DNA from: an uncultured Pelagibacteraceae bacterium | GTDB taxonomy: Bacteria > Pseudomonadota > Alphaproteobacteria > Pelagibacterales > Pelagibacteraceae | Assembly: GCA_902626645.1 (NCBI GenBank) | Contig: CACOGC010000007.1 | Coordinates: forward strand, 1 to 43,672 | Direction: 5' to 3' | Length of the DNA: 43,672 nt | Shown here: in pieces, positions 14,873 to 23,579 of the stretch | Layout of the letters: every line of letters begins with the position of its first letter | How positions within the stretch are numbered: the stretch's first letter is position 1 | Made by a program: the position numbers and the translations under genes | Notes under the pieces: model-generated | Told to the model about the DNA's origin: nothing | The model's database searches: none | Seen by the model: only the letters and a program-made list of their open reading frames with translations

Positions 14873-16484
14873 TATTATCTCTTAAAATATATTTCGATGT
14901 TATCATAATAAAAAATGCAGCAATTAAAATCAAAAACAATGACGGAACAGCAGCTGCTTCTAATAAATCCTCAGAAGCTGAGATATAAGCAGTTGTTGCA
15001 AATGTCTCAAAATTAAAGGGTCTTAAAATAAGAGTGATGGGTAATTCCCTAATAATTTCCAAAGAAATCAAAATACCTACGAATAAAAGTGAGTTTCGCA
15101 AAAAAGGAATATGAATATTCATAAAAGTTTTTCTTTTTGAATATCCAAGTAAATACGCACTTTCATCAACATTGATATTTATTTTTTCATATCCTGACTT
15201 AATTCCGTTAAAGGCTAAAGAATAAAATCTTATGAAATAAACTAATACTAGACCCAGTATAGAGCCAAAAAATATCTTTTTAATTGAAAGAAAGCCAAGG
15301 GTTTTTATTATAGTTTCATCAAACCATGCAATAAAAGTAATAAAGGCTACAGCCAATATAACGCCTGGAATAGCATACCCTGAAATAGATAGAGTTGATA
15401 ATAAATTTAAAATTTTATTATTTGAAACTCTATTTCCATAATTTGAAATTAAGGAAAAAAGTATTAAAATTATACTTGATAAAAAAACTAGATAAATTGT
15501 ATTTAATAGAAGATTAACTATATCTAAATCAAATAAGTTTTCAGGAAATTTTATAGTCCAGTATAGCATTTGACTAAGAGGGAATAAAAAACTCAAAAAG
15601 AATACCAAAAAACAAAAAATAAAAGCTAATAAAGCCTTGGATTTACTTAATTTAAATTTTTCTTTTCTTTTAAATCCACCTCGAGAATTAAAATGGTATT
15701 TAGCTTTTTTTCTCGATAAATTCTCTATTATAAATAGTGCAAATATAAATAATAATAAGAAAAATGATAATTGATTTGCGAAAGCTAAATCATCAAATGC
15801 TATCCAAGAATTATAAATTCCAGTTGTTAAAGTATTGATTGAAAAGAAATCAACTGCTCCAAATTCAGCTAAAGTCTCCATGGCAACTAAAGATAATCCA
15901 GCTACAATCGCAGGTCTGGCTGATGGGAGAATTATTGAATAAAATGATTTATAACTACTAAATCCTAGATTTTTTCCAAGGTCTATTAATTGTTGGGACT
16001 GGTATAAAAAAGATGCTCTAGTAAGAATATAAACATATCCAAATAACGAGAAAGAAATCGATAATATACTCCCTAACATACCGTCAAACTTTGGAATATG
16101 TGAATTATAATTAGCTTCTCCAAATAAATTCTTTAAAATTGTGTAAGCGGTACCATAATTCTCAAAAAAAGCTGTAAGGGAATAAGCATAAATATATGGT
16201 GGAACAGCAAATGATAAAATTAGAGCCCATTTAAAAAAATTACTTAAGGGAAACTCATAAAAAGATACCAAATAGGCTGAGCCTGTTCCAATAATGAATG
16301 TTAAAAACAATACACTTACTAATAGACATATAGAATTTAAAGTGTACTCGAAAAGGAATGTGTTTTTTAGGATTTCAAAATAATTAGTCGTATTTTCAAA
16401 AAAACTTGAAAAAACTGTAAGTATAGGAACAATTATGATTAGAGATACAAATAGTGAGGAAATAAACCAAAAATTAATTCTCAT
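14865..16484 (-). CDS. fbpB: Ferric iron ABC transporter permease (FbpB-type, fused two-domain)
   Basis: The 539-residue product has two homologous permease halves of about six membrane helices each. Each half carries an EAA-type loop that contacts the ATPase: near residue 175 (L-G-K-N-L-G-F-S-S-Y-K-S-F, then I-L-P-S-A-R-P-A) and near residue 440 (A-Y-L-L-G-Y-S-K-R-K-T-F, then I-H-I-P-F-L-R). This fused architecture is typical of FbpB/SfuB transporters. A Shine-Dalgarno-like AAGGCGG precedes the ATG. The gene lies downstream of fbpA, a small CxxC ORF and a strong hairpin, so its expression is probably lower than that of fbpA. Confidence 0.9.
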   Translation of the reverse strand: MRINFWFISSLFVSLIIIVPILTVFSSFFENTTNYFEILKNTFLFEYTLNSICLLVSVLFLTFIIGTGSAYLVSFYEFPLSNFFKWALILSFAVPPYIYAYSLTAFFENYGTAYTILKNLFGEANYNSHIPKFDGMLGSILSISFSLFGYVYILTRASFLYQSQQLIDLGKNLGFSSYKSFYSIILPSARPAIVAGLSLVAMETLAEFGAVDFFSINTLTTGIYNSWIAFDDLAFANQLSFFLLLFIFALFIIENLSRKKAKYHFNSRGGFKRKEKFKLSKSKALLAFIFCFLVFFLSFLFPLSQMLYWTIKFPENLFDLDIVNLLLNTIYLVFLSSIILILFSLISNYGNRVSNNKILNLLSTLSISGYAIPGVILAVAFITFIAWFDETIIKTLGFLSIKKIFFGSILGLVLVYFIRFYSLAFNGIKSGYEKININVDESAYLLGYSKRKTFMNIHIPFLRNSLLFVGILISLEIIRELPITLILRPFNFETFATTAYISASEDLLEAAAVPSLFLILIAAFFIMITSKYILRDNNE

Positions 16485-16519
16485 AATTTATAATCCGCCT
16501 TATAAACATGAAGTATTAT

Positions 16520-16564
16520 GTTCATGGCCTTAGTAAGGAGACAACTTAACTAAGGCGCATGAAC
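16520..16564 (-). promoter_or_regulatory. Strong intercistronic hairpin between fbpA/CxxC ORF and fbpB
   Basis: The stretch forms a near-perfect stem: GTTCATG followed by GCCTTAGT on one side pairs with ACTAAGGC then CATGAAC on the other, with single-base bulges, around a short loop. On the transcript it begins 10 bases after the small ORF's stop and ends 35 bases before the fbpB start. There is no T-run directly after it. Hairpins here in binding-protein operons are known to protect the upstream message and lower expression of the permease, and that is the likely role. Confidence 0.65.
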
Positions 16565-16574
16565 TCCAGAAAAA

Positions 16575-16745
16575 TCAGAAATCAAATACTTTAAGGATAT
16601 GCGGAACCTCCTCAGAACTAATTTCTGAAAGCTTTCTGTTATTTACTCTTTTGTTGATTTTTTCACACTCCAAACTGCATGGGGAACATGCTTTGGAAGA
16701 CTTATTTAAATCAACTTCAGAAATAAATTTCTTTTTTTCTTCCAT
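16575..16745 (-). CDS. 56-residue cysteine-motif protein inside the iron operon
   Basis: An ATG three bases after the fbpA stop opens a 56-codon frame ending TGA at 16575. The product is charged and hydrophilic and has three clustered cysteines, C20-S-P-C23 and C27 (A-C-S-P-C-S-L-E-C), with no signal peptide or membrane helix. A GGAAG sequence at the end of fbpA can serve as a Shine-Dalgarno. The position, immediately after the binding-protein gene and before a hairpin, and the cysteine cluster suggest a metal-binding or iron-linked accessory protein, but no family is recognised. A non-coding spacer is the alternative. Confidence 0.6.
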   Translation of the reverse strand: MEEKKKFISEVDLNKSSKACSPCSLECEKINKRVNNRKLSEISSEEVPHILKVFDF

Positions 16746-16748
16746 TTG

Positions 16749-17777
16749 TTACTTCCAACCAGCGGCTGTCATTACTTCTACAGCGGCTGCTTGATTTTTT
16801 CCATAAGAAGCTAGTTTAGTTTTCATATCTTGTTTGAAATCTAATCCTAAATTATTGACTACTAATGGACTTGGTGAAACACCATCAATCATTGGAAACT
16901 CAAAAGTATTATTTGTAAAATGCTCTTGAGACTCTGGAGTTAATAAAAACTCTACAAGTTTAACAGCGTTAGCTTTATTAGGTGCACCTTTTACTAAAGC
17001 AGCACAACTAACATTCATGTGCGTTCCTCTATCATTTTGATTAGGAAAGAAAGCTTTTACTTTTTTTGCAGCTTCCTGTTGCTCTGCACCTTTTTTTCCA
17101 GATAGCATAAGAGCTAAGTAGTAAGTATTAGCTACAGCAATATCAGCTTCACCAGCTGCTACTGCCATTATTTGAGCTCTATCATTACCTGTTGGTGTTC
17201 TTGCCATGTTTGCAACAACTCCTTCAGCCCATGCTGCTGTTGCAGCTTTTCCATTATTTTTAATTAATGACGCTACAAGAGATTTATTATAAATGTTGCT
17301 AGATTTTCTTATTACTAATCTACCTTTCCATTTAGGATCAGCTAGACCTTCATAAGTCATTCCAGATAATTCAGCACCAGTAACTCTTTCTGGTGAGTAA
17401 TAAATTATTCTTGCTCTTTTTGCGATTCCAACCCACTTATTTGTTCTAAAGCTTTTTGGAACAGCATCTTTAATAGCAGCAGATGTTAAACCACCTTGAA
17501 GCGTACCTTTAGCATCCATTGCACCACATCTTCCTGCATCTGCTGTGATGTATAAATCAGCCGAAGAATCTGCACCTTCGCTAATGATTCTTTTCTCTAA
17601 AGCACCTGATTTTCCGTTTATCAAATTAACTTTAATACCAGTCATATTTGTAAACTTAGAATAAAGCTCAGCATCTGCTTTATAGTGTCGTGCATTAAAA
17701 ACGTTTACCTCATCTGCAACAGCAAAAGCTGACACAAATAGAGACGCAATTAATGCAAAAATTGATATTTTTTTCAT
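16749..17777 (-). CDS. fbpA: Ferric iron-binding periplasmic protein (FbpA/FutA-type)
   Basis: The 342-residue product has a signal peptide (about residues 1-21, ending A-V-A before D-E-V) and the class of periplasmic binding protein that takes Fe(III). The N-terminus V-N-V-F-N-A-R-H31-Y32 is typical, and the tandem tyrosines Y219-Y220 (A-N-T-Y-Y-L-A) are the expected iron ligands. C84 and C258 could form a disulfide. It delivers iron to the FbpB/FbpC transporter encoded downstream. A clear AGGAGA Shine-Dalgarno precedes the ATG, and Fur-like boxes lie about 30-65 bases upstream, so iron-repressed expression is likely. Confidence 0.92.
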   Translation of the reverse strand: MKKISIFALIASLFVSAFAVADEVNVFNARHYKADAELYSKFTNMTGIKVNLINGKSGALEKRIISEGADSSADLYITADAGRCGAMDAKGTLQGGLTSAAIKDAVPKSFRTNKWVGIAKRARIIYYSPERVTGAELSGMTYEGLADPKWKGRLVIRKSSNIYNKSLVASLIKNNGKAATAAWAEGVVANMARTPTGNDRAQIMAVAAGEADIAVANTYYLALMLSGKKGAEQQEAAKKVKAFFPNQNDRGTHMNVSCAALVKGAPNKANAVKLVEFLLTPESQEHFTNNTFEFPMIDGVSPSPLVVNNLGLDFKQDMKTKLASYGKNQAAAVEVMTAAGWK

Positions 17778-17807
17778 TTATCTCCTAGTTTTGTTATTGT
17801 TAAATGT

Positions 17808-17841
17808 GAATGATAACTATTCTCAATGATAATGATTATCA
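17808..17841 (-). promoter_or_regulatory. Two adjacent Fur-like boxes upstream of fbpA
   Basis: TGATAATGATTATCA (17827-17841) is a perfect 7-1-7 palindrome and matches the core of the classical Fur box. A second, degenerate site lies at 17808-17825 (GAATGATAACTATTCTCA), next to it. Both sit between the lysR stop and the fbpA start, where the fbpA promoter must be. Fur, or a related alphaproteobacterial regulator such as Irr or Mur, is the expected ligand; which one binds cannot be told from sequence. Confidence 0.8.
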
Positions 17842-17898
17842 ATCTCAATTATGTCGCAGGTAATCTTAAATAATTGAAATTGTTGTTCTTTTTAAATT

Positions 17899-18789
17899 TT
17901 AGGATTTCCAATCACCTATTTTGCTGAATAAAAAATTCCTAAAAGCCTGAACTCTTGCAGTATTTTTTAGAGACTGGGGATAAACGAAATGAGCCTCAGT
18001 AATAGGCCCCTCAGATTTAGGTAATACTTTAATCAAATTGTTTGAATTATAAACTAAATACTCTGGTAACGCTGCTAAACCAACTCCTGACTCAACTGCT
18101 AGAAGAAGTCCCATTACACTATTAACTTTCATTATAGACTTCCTTTTTTTTCCATCATGCATACCAAGTTTTAAAGCCCAGTCTGGATTGTATACTGGTG
18201 AAGGAGCTCCTTTACCAAAAGATATAAATTTATGTTTATTTAAATCACCTATTGTTTTTGGCATACCATTTTTTTCTAGATATCGATTAGATCCATAAAT
18301 ATAATATTTTATATCGACCAATTTTTTTTGAATATAATTTAATTGCTTAGGTCTTCTCATAAAAATACCAATATCAGCTTGTCTTGTGCTCAAATCTAAT
18401 TCTTTATCATCAAAAACAAGTTCAATTTCAATCTCAGGGTTTAGTCTCATAAATTCTTGAATTCTAGGAGTTAGCCAGTGAGTACCAAAGCTTCTTACAG
18501 TGGTAATTGTCAGTTTTCCAGAGGGTTTATTTTTTTGATCACCTAATGATGTCTCAACTTCTTTTAATTTACTTATAACTTCATGGGCAGTTTTAAAAAC
18601 ATATTCACCATTTTCTGTTAGAGTTAAGCCTCTTGCATGACGTTCAAATAATTGAACTTTCAAATCTTGTTCTAAAGATTGGATTTGTCTACTAATTGCT
18701 GATTGACTTAAGTTTAAGTTTACTGTGGCGCTAGTAAAACTTCCCGCCTCCGCAACTGCATGAAATATTTTTAATTTGTCCCAGTCCAT
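17899..18789 (-). CDS. LysR-family transcriptional regulator
   Basis: The 296-residue product has the standard N-terminal helix-turn-helix (A-E-A-G-S-F-T-S-A to L-S-Q-S-A-I-S-R-Q-I, about residues 13-36) and a C-terminal periplasmic-binding-like effector domain beginning near residue 92 (G-K-L-T-I-T-T). Its ATG overlaps the acuI-like stop by one base (TAATG), so the regulator is co-expressed with that enzyme. By context it may sense an acrylate- or propionate-related compound, but LysR effectors cannot be inferred from sequence. The gene ends upstream of the fbpA promoter region. Confidence 0.9.
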   Translation of the reverse strand: MDWDKLKIFHAVAEAGSFTSATVNLNLSQSAISRQIQSLEQDLKVQLFERHARGLTLTENGEYVFKTAHEVISKLKEVETSLGDQKNKPSGKLTITTVRSFGTHWLTPRIQEFMRLNPEIEIELVFDDKELDLSTRQADIGIFMRRPKQLNYIQKKLVDIKYYIYGSNRYLEKNGMPKTIGDLNKHKFISFGKGAPSPVYNPDWALKLGMHDGKKRKSIMKVNSVMGLLLAVESGVGLAALPEYLVYNSNNLIKVLPKSEGPITEAHFVYPQSLKNTARVQAFRNFLFSKIGDWKS

Positions 18790-19793
18790 TATTTATTTAA
18801 GTTAATCAGATACCTCCCAGAAGTTTCACCCTTAAGCATTTTTGGATATATGTTGATTACTTCATCTAATGATATTTCTTTTATTGATTTTTCAATAATT
18901 CCAAAGTCTAAAAGTTTTCCCGCTTCATTCCACAAAAATTGTCTTCTTTTAATTGAAGCAGTCACAGAATTTATACCCCATAATTTAACACCTCTAATAA
19001 TAAATGGCATTACAGTTGTATTTATTTTAATATCTGCTGCATTGCCACAAGCCGAAACAATACCACCATCTTTCGTTTGAGCGAGAATATTTTCTAATAC
19101 TTTACCACCAACAGTATCAACAGCACCATCCCACAATCCTTTGTCAAGAGGTCTTGCATCTTTAGTCATTTCGCTTGTATTTATAACACTTTTTGCACCT
19201 AAAGATTTTAGATAATCTATATTATTATCTTTACCGGTTATTGCTGTAACGTTACAACCAAGTTTACTCAACATCATTACTGCCATACTTCCTACTCCAC
19301 CTGAGGCGCCACTTACTATTACATTTTCAACTTTTTCTCCAAGTAAAAGTTCCTCTCTCGTAGCTTTCGCTGTAAAAGAACACATTAATGCAGTAAGTCC
19401 TGCTGTTCCTAAAATCATTGATTGTCTTAAATCAAGATTTTTTGGTTTTTTGACTAAAAAATCTCCATTTACATTTGCGAATTGTGAATATCCCCCAAAA
19501 TAAATTTCACCAACTCTCCAACCTGTTAAAATAACCTCATCACCAGATTTGAAATTTTTATGACTACTCTCCTCAACTACACCAGAAAAATCTATACCAG
19601 GAATATGTGGAAAATCTTTAACTAATCTCGCACCATTTTTTAAAATTAACGCATCTTTATAATTTAAACATGAGTAATGAACTTTTACTTTTACATTCCC
19701 ATCTTTAAGGAATTTTTTGTCTATTGATTTTATATCTCGTGTAAAATTTTCGCCTTCTTGATTTAAAACTAAAGCCTTAAATTGATCAGACAC
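18789..19793 (-). CDS. acuI: Acrylyl-CoA reductase-like zinc-free MDR oxidoreductase (AcuI/YhdH family)
   Basis: The 334-residue product is a medium-chain reductase without the catalytic zinc ligands. It starts F-K-A-L-V-L and has N-Y-K-D-A-L near residue 46, P-G-I-D-F-S-G-V-V near 66, the NADPH Rossmann motif S-G-A-S-G-G-V-G-S (about 160-168) and a C-terminal G-R-Y-L-I, all as in AcuI/YhdH. AcuI reduces acryloyl-CoA to propionyl-CoA with NADPH, detoxifying acrylate formed from DMSP. Marine SAR11-type bacteria handle DMSP, which fits, although a general quinone-reductase-like activity cannot be excluded. It lies two bases downstream of folE. Confidence 0.85.
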   Translation of the reverse strand: MSDQFKALVLNQEGENFTRDIKSIDKKFLKDGNVKVKVHYSCLNYKDALILKNGARLVKDFPHIPGIDFSGVVEESSHKNFKSGDEVILTGWRVGEIYFGGYSQFANVNGDFLVKKPKNLDLRQSMILGTAGLTALMCSFTAKATREELLLGEKVENVIVSGASGGVGSMAVMMLSKLGCNVTAITGKDNNIDYLKSLGAKSVINTSEMTKDARPLDKGLWDGAVDTVGGKVLENILAQTKDGGIVSACGNAADIKINTTVMPFIIRGVKLWGINSVTASIKRRQFLWNEAGKLLDFGIIEKSIKEISLDEVINIYPKMLKGETSGRYLINLNK

Positions 19794-19795
19794 TT

Positions 19796-20410
19796 TTAAT
19801 CTTTTGAATTGCTAATTAACCTTAAATATCTATTTTGAAAACTTAGATCTTCTTTGAATTGACCTAAATAATAATTTGTAACTGTTGTTGCTTGCTCTTT
19901 TTTAATTCCTCTCATTGTCATACACTGATGCGTTGAATCTATAGTAACTGCAACTCCTTTAGCATCTAAGGACTCCATTAGTGTATTCGCAATTTGCATA
20001 GTTAATCTTTCCTGAGTTTGTAACCTTTTTGAGAAAACTTCAACAACCCTTGCTAACTTGCTTAATCCAACAACTCTTTCATTAGGGATATAAGCCACAT
20101 GTGCTTTACCTATAATTGGTGCCATATGGTGTTCACAATGACTTTGAACAGAAATATTTTTTTGAATAACCATGTCATCATAGCCATCGACGTCTCCAAA
20201 AGTTTTATCTAAAACTTGAATTGGATCCTCTTTATAGCCTTTGAAATACTCCTTAAATGCTTTAACCACCCTTTTTGGAGTTTCTAGTAATCCTTCTCTA
20301 CTTGGGTCTTCACCCATCCAAGATAAGATAGTTTTAAAAGCTTCTTCAGCTTCCTTATCAGAAATCTTTTTAGAATTTTGATTATTATCTATATCTTTAA
20401 CTAATTTCAT
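19796..20410 (-). CDS. folE: GTP cyclohydrolase I
   Basis: It converts GTP to 7,8-dihydroneopterin triphosphate, the first step to folate and tetrahydrofolate, the carrier needed by the methyl-transfer enzymes in this window. The 204-residue product has the zinc-site motif S-H-C92-E-H-H95 and C163, spaced as in E. coli FolE, plus the G-L-S-K-L-A-R motif and Q-T-Q-E-R-L-T. The N-terminal 20 residues are Lys/Asn-rich and vary in the family. It is first of the minus run folE-acuI-lysR and divergent from hisI. Confidence 0.95.
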   Translation of the reverse strand: MKLVKDIDNNQNSKKISDKEAEEAFKTILSWMGEDPSREGLLETPKRVVKAFKEYFKGYKEDPIQVLDKTFGDVDGYDDMVIQKNISVQSHCEHHMAPIIGKAHVAYIPNERVVGLSKLARVVEVFSKRLQTQERLTMQIANTLMESLDAKGVAVTIDSTHQCMTMRGIKKEQATTVTNYYLGQFKEDLSFQNRYLRLISNSKD

Positions 20411-20486
20411 GGTGGGTTTTATACATATAAATACTCATTTTTAAAATATTTAATATATCTATATATATGCTACATAATCACCGAAT

Positions 20487-20954
20487 ATGTTCAAAAAAAG
20501 AGAAAATGTGCTGGAAATTGAAGAAGGAAATCTTCTTTCACCTAAATTTGATAATGATGGATTAATACCTGTTATTACAATGTGCTCTCAAACAAAGGAA
20601 ATTTTAATGCATGGTTACATGAATGTTGAAGCATTAAAAAAAACTATCGAAACAAAAGAGGCTCACTATTATAGTAGATCAAGAAAAGCTATCTGGCATA
20701 AAGGTAAAACAAGTGGTTTTGTTCAAAAAGTAACTGAAATCAAAATTGACGATGACCAAGACTCTATTTGGTTAACTGTTGATATCGGCGATGGAGCTAG
20801 CTGTCATGTTGGTTATCGATCTTGTTTTTATAGATCTATTCCACTTGGACCAATTGAAAATGGACGTGAAGTGGAGATGAAATTTACTGAAAAAGAAAAA
20901 AAATTTGACCCTGGAAAAGTTTATAAGGGCCAACCAAATCCAACTAAAATTTAA
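20487..20954 (+). CDS. hisI: Phosphoribosyl-AMP cyclohydrolase
   Basis: It opens the purine ring of phosphoribosyl-AMP in the third step of histidine synthesis. The 155-residue product shows L-M-H-G-Y-M-N near residue 40, the Y-Y-S-R-S-R-K-A-I-W-H-K-G motif (about 61-73), T-S-G-F-V-Q, and the zinc-binding cysteines C106 and C113 (G-A-S-C-H-V-G-Y-R-S-C-F). It is the stand-alone form without a fused HisE pyrophosphohydrolase. A 2OG oxygenase gene follows after seven bases. Confidence 0.94.
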   Translation: MFKKRENVLEIEEGNLLSPKFDNDGLIPVITMCSQTKEILMHGYMNVEALKKTIETKEAHYYSRSRKAIWHKGKTSGFVQKVTEIKIDDDQDSIWLTVDIGDGASCHVGYRSCFYRSIPLGPIENGREVEMKFTEKEKKFDPGKVYKGQPNPTKI

Positions 20955-20961
20955 TATTAAT

Positions 20962-21570
20962 ATGAGAGTATTCAATCCTTTTGGTCCTAAGATTGCTATG
21001 ACTAAAATTCCAAAAAAAATAATTAATCAAATAAATAAAGAAGTTGATTTAATTGTAAATAATAAATCTAGATCTAAAAAAAGTGACTACTCTAAAGAAC
21101 TTGTTGGTCAAGTAAAGCAAGAAATTAAGTTATCGAATAAATTTGTAAACAAACATATTCTAAAATTCATTAAATTGAATGTGAAAAAATATATCAAACA
21201 ATGCACTAACAAGAACGTGAAAAAGATGAATTTAAAAAGTTTTTGGGTAGTAAGACAATATAAAAATGAATATAACCCTGTTCATTTTCATAATGGTAAT
21301 ATCTCAGGAGTTGGGTATTTAAAGATACCAAAAAATATCACTAAAGGTAAAAAAAGACTTAAAACAAATGGAACAATAGATTTTATACATGGTTCAAAAT
21401 CTTTTTTAAGTAATAGTTTACATAATCATAATCCTAAAGTTGGTGATATGATTATATTTCCAAATTATTTAATGCACACTGCTTACCCTTTTAAGAGAGA
21501 AGGTGAGAGAAGATCTTTTTCATTTAATTTAGATATTGATAAAAAAACATTTAATGTATTCTATGGATAA
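20962..21570 (+). CDS. Putative 2-oxoglutarate/Fe(II) oxygenase
   Basis: I start at the ATG at 20962 (202 residues) because the frame upstream lies inside hisI. The product has a basic N-terminal helical part and a double-stranded beta-helix core. Iron ligands are suggested by H108-x-H110 (N-P-V-H-F-H-N-G-N-I-S-G-V-G-Y-L) and H172 (L-M-H-T-A-Y-P-F), with an arginine at about 183-184 for 2-oxoglutarate (E-R-R-S-F-S-F-N). This matches the group of small uncharacterised 2OG-Fe(II) oxygenases found in marine bacteria and phages. One usual Asp ligand appears replaced by His or Asn. Substrate unknown. It overlaps the DUF2237 gene by eight bases. Confidence 0.75.
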   Translation: MRVFNPFGPKIAMTKIPKKIINQINKEVDLIVNNKSRSKKSDYSKELVGQVKQEIKLSNKFVNKHILKFIKLNVKKYIKQCTNKNVKKMNLKSFWVVRQYKNEYNPVHFHNGNISGVGYLKIPKNITKGKKRLKTNGTIDFIHGSKSFLSNSLHNHNPKVGDMIIFPNYLMHTAYPFKREGERRSFSFNLDIDKKTFNVFYG

Positions 21571-21937
21571 AATTCAAAAAAATGTTCTTGGGGAAAAGTT
21601 AGAGGAGTGCTCTCTAGATCCTTTAACTGGTTGGTATCGAGATGGCTGTTGTAATACTGATGAAAATGACCACGGTTTACACACAGTTTGTGCAAAAGTT
21701 ACAACAGAATTTTTAGAATGGTGCAAAGAAGCTGGGAATGATTTGATTACCCCACACCCTGAATTTGGATTTCCTGGTTTAAAAGATGGCGATGGATGGT
21801 GTGTTTGTGCTACTTGGTATGCTCGTGCAGTAGAAGCTGGTAAAGGTTGCCCAATTTTTTTAAAAAGCACTCACGAAAATACGCTTAAAATTTTATCAAT
21901 TGAAACTTTAAAGAAATTTGCAATAGATCTATCTTAA
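21563..21937 (+). CDS. DUF2237 family protein
   Basis: I start at the ATG at 21563, which gives the family's normal beginning (K-I-Q-K-N-V-L-G-E-K-L-E-E-C). The 124-residue product follows DUF2237 closely: C-S-x-D-P-L-T-G-W-Y-R-D-G-C-C-N-T, H-T-V-C-A, then P-E-F-G-F-P-G-L-K-D-G-D-x-W-C-V-C-A. The many conserved cysteines and acidic residues point to metal binding or a redox role, with no function known to me. It overlaps the preceding gene by eight bases, and its stop abuts the convergent ETF-QO stop with no spacer. Confidence 0.88.
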   Translation: MDKIQKNVLGEKLEECSLDPLTGWYRDGCCNTDENDHGLHTVCAKVTTEFLEWCKEAGNDLITPHPEFGFPGLKDGDGWCVCATWYARAVEAGKGCPIFLKSTHENTLKILSIETLKKFAIDLS

Positions 21938-23557
21938 TTACATATTACCATACTTAGGTCCACCACCACCCTCTGGGGTGACCCAAGTAATATTTTGTGA
22001 TGGCTCTTTAATATCACAAGTTTTACAATGAATACAATTTTGAGAATTAATCACAAACTTTTGAACATTGTTTTCATTTTGAACCTCATAAACTCCAACT
22101 GGACAATATCTTTGAGCAGGTTCATCAAATTTTTCTAAAGTATAACTAATTGGCAAATGTGGATCTTTCAATTTTAAATGTACCGGTTGGTTATCAGCGT
22201 GATTTGTCCCGGTTAAATATACCGAGCTTGTTTTATCAAAAGTGATGACATTATCAGGTTTTGGGTACTCAATTTTAGGCATTTCATTTGCTGGCTTAAG
22301 TGTCTCGTGATCCGCATGCTTGTGTTTGAGAGTAAAAGGCATTCTACCTCTAAATAAAATTTGATCTATTCCTGTAAAAATAATACCTAAAATAAGTCCC
22401 CAGCTAAAACTTGGTTTGACATTTCTAGCCTTATAAAGTTCGTCATAAACCCAGCTATTTTTGAACTTTTCCTCAAAAATCGATAAATCTTTTTTTAATT
22501 TAAAATGCTCATCAATAGTTTCAGCAGCTATCATTCCACTTTTCATAGCTGTGTGCGAACCTTTTATTTTAGGCATATTAAGTGTACCCGCATCACATCC
22601 AACAAGTAATGCGCCAGGCATAAACATTTTTGGTAAACTTTGAAAACCACCTTCAATTAGAGCTCGTGCTCCATAAGAAATTCTTTTTCCTCCTTCAATA
22701 ATTTTTCTGATCGCTGGATGAGTTTTAAATCTTTGAAATTCATCAAAGGGAGATAGGTAAGGATTTTTATAATCTAGTCCAATGACATAGCCTAAAAAAA
22801 CTTGTTTATTCTCAGCATGATAAATAAAACTTCCACCATAAGTGTTTTTATCTAATGGCCAACCAGCAGTATGCATGACCATACCCACTTCATGATTTTT
22901 TTCATCTACTTCCCAAATTTCTTTAAAACCAATTCCATATTGTTGAGGATCTTTTCCTTTGTCTAGTTCAAACTTATTAATTAATTGTTTACCTAAATGA
23001 CCTCTGCAGCCTTCTGCAAAAACAGTTACTTTACCAACAAGATCAATCCCAGGCTCATAGCTATCTTTTTTATTTCCTTCTTTATCTAAACCCATATCTT
23101 GAGTTGCAACTCCTTTAACAGAGCCATCATCGTTATATAATATTTCGCTTGCTGGAAATCCTGGAAAAATTTCAACACCTAGTGCCTCAGCTTGTTCTGC
23201 AAGCCATCGACATAAGTTTGCAAGACTAATAATATAATTTTTATGATTTTTTTGAACTGCTGGAAGTAACCAGGTTGGCCAACTTAATGATTTATTTTTT
23301 CCTAAAAATAAAAACTTTTCTTTAGTGACTTTAGTTTTAATGGGTGAATTCAATTCTTTCCAACCAGGAATTAATTCGTCTAAAGCTCTTGTTTCAAAAA
23401 CATTTCCGCTTAAAATATGTGCTCCTATTTCTGATGCTTTCTCTAACAAACAAATATTTAATTCTGAATTTAGTTGTTTTAATCTAATAGCCGTGGTTAG
23501 TCCTGATGGACCACCACCTACAATAACTACATCATATTCCATTGTCTCTCTGGACAT
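21938..23557 (-). CDS. Electron transfer flavoprotein-ubiquinone oxidoreductase
   Basis: The enzyme takes electrons from reduced ETF and passes them to ubiquinone at the inner membrane. I choose the ATG at 23557 (539 residues) over the TTG at 23563. The FAD motif V-V-I-V-G-G-G-P-S-G-L is at the N-terminus. The C-terminal ferredoxin-like region has C-P-V-G-V-Y-E and C-I-H-C-K-T-C-D-I-K-E-P, four cysteines for one 4Fe-4S cluster. Length is typical of bacterial ETF-QO. It is downstream of etfA by 22 bases in the run DMGDH-etfB-etfA-ETF-QO, so a complete electron path from a methylamine-type dehydrogenase to quinone is encoded together. Confidence 0.94.
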   Translation of the reverse strand: MSRETMEYDVVIVGGGPSGLTTAIRLKQLNSELNICLLEKASEIGAHILSGNVFETRALDELIPGWKELNSPIKTKVTKEKFLFLGKNKSLSWPTWLLPAVQKNHKNYIISLANLCRWLAEQAEALGVEIFPGFPASEILYNDDGSVKGVATQDMGLDKEGNKKDSYEPGIDLVGKVTVFAEGCRGHLGKQLINKFELDKGKDPQQYGIGFKEIWEVDEKNHEVGMVMHTAGWPLDKNTYGGSFIYHAENKQVFLGYVIGLDYKNPYLSPFDEFQRFKTHPAIRKIIEGGKRISYGARALIEGGFQSLPKMFMPGALLVGCDAGTLNMPKIKGSHTAMKSGMIAAETIDEHFKLKKDLSIFEEKFKNSWVYDELYKARNVKPSFSWGLILGIIFTGIDQILFRGRMPFTLKHKHADHETLKPANEMPKIEYPKPDNVITFDKTSSVYLTGTNHADNQPVHLKLKDPHLPISYTLEKFDEPAQRYCPVGVYEVQNENNVQKFVINSQNCIHCKTCDIKEPSQNITWVTPEGGGGPKYGNM

Positions 23558-23579
23558 ATTCAATTTTTTACAGATTATA

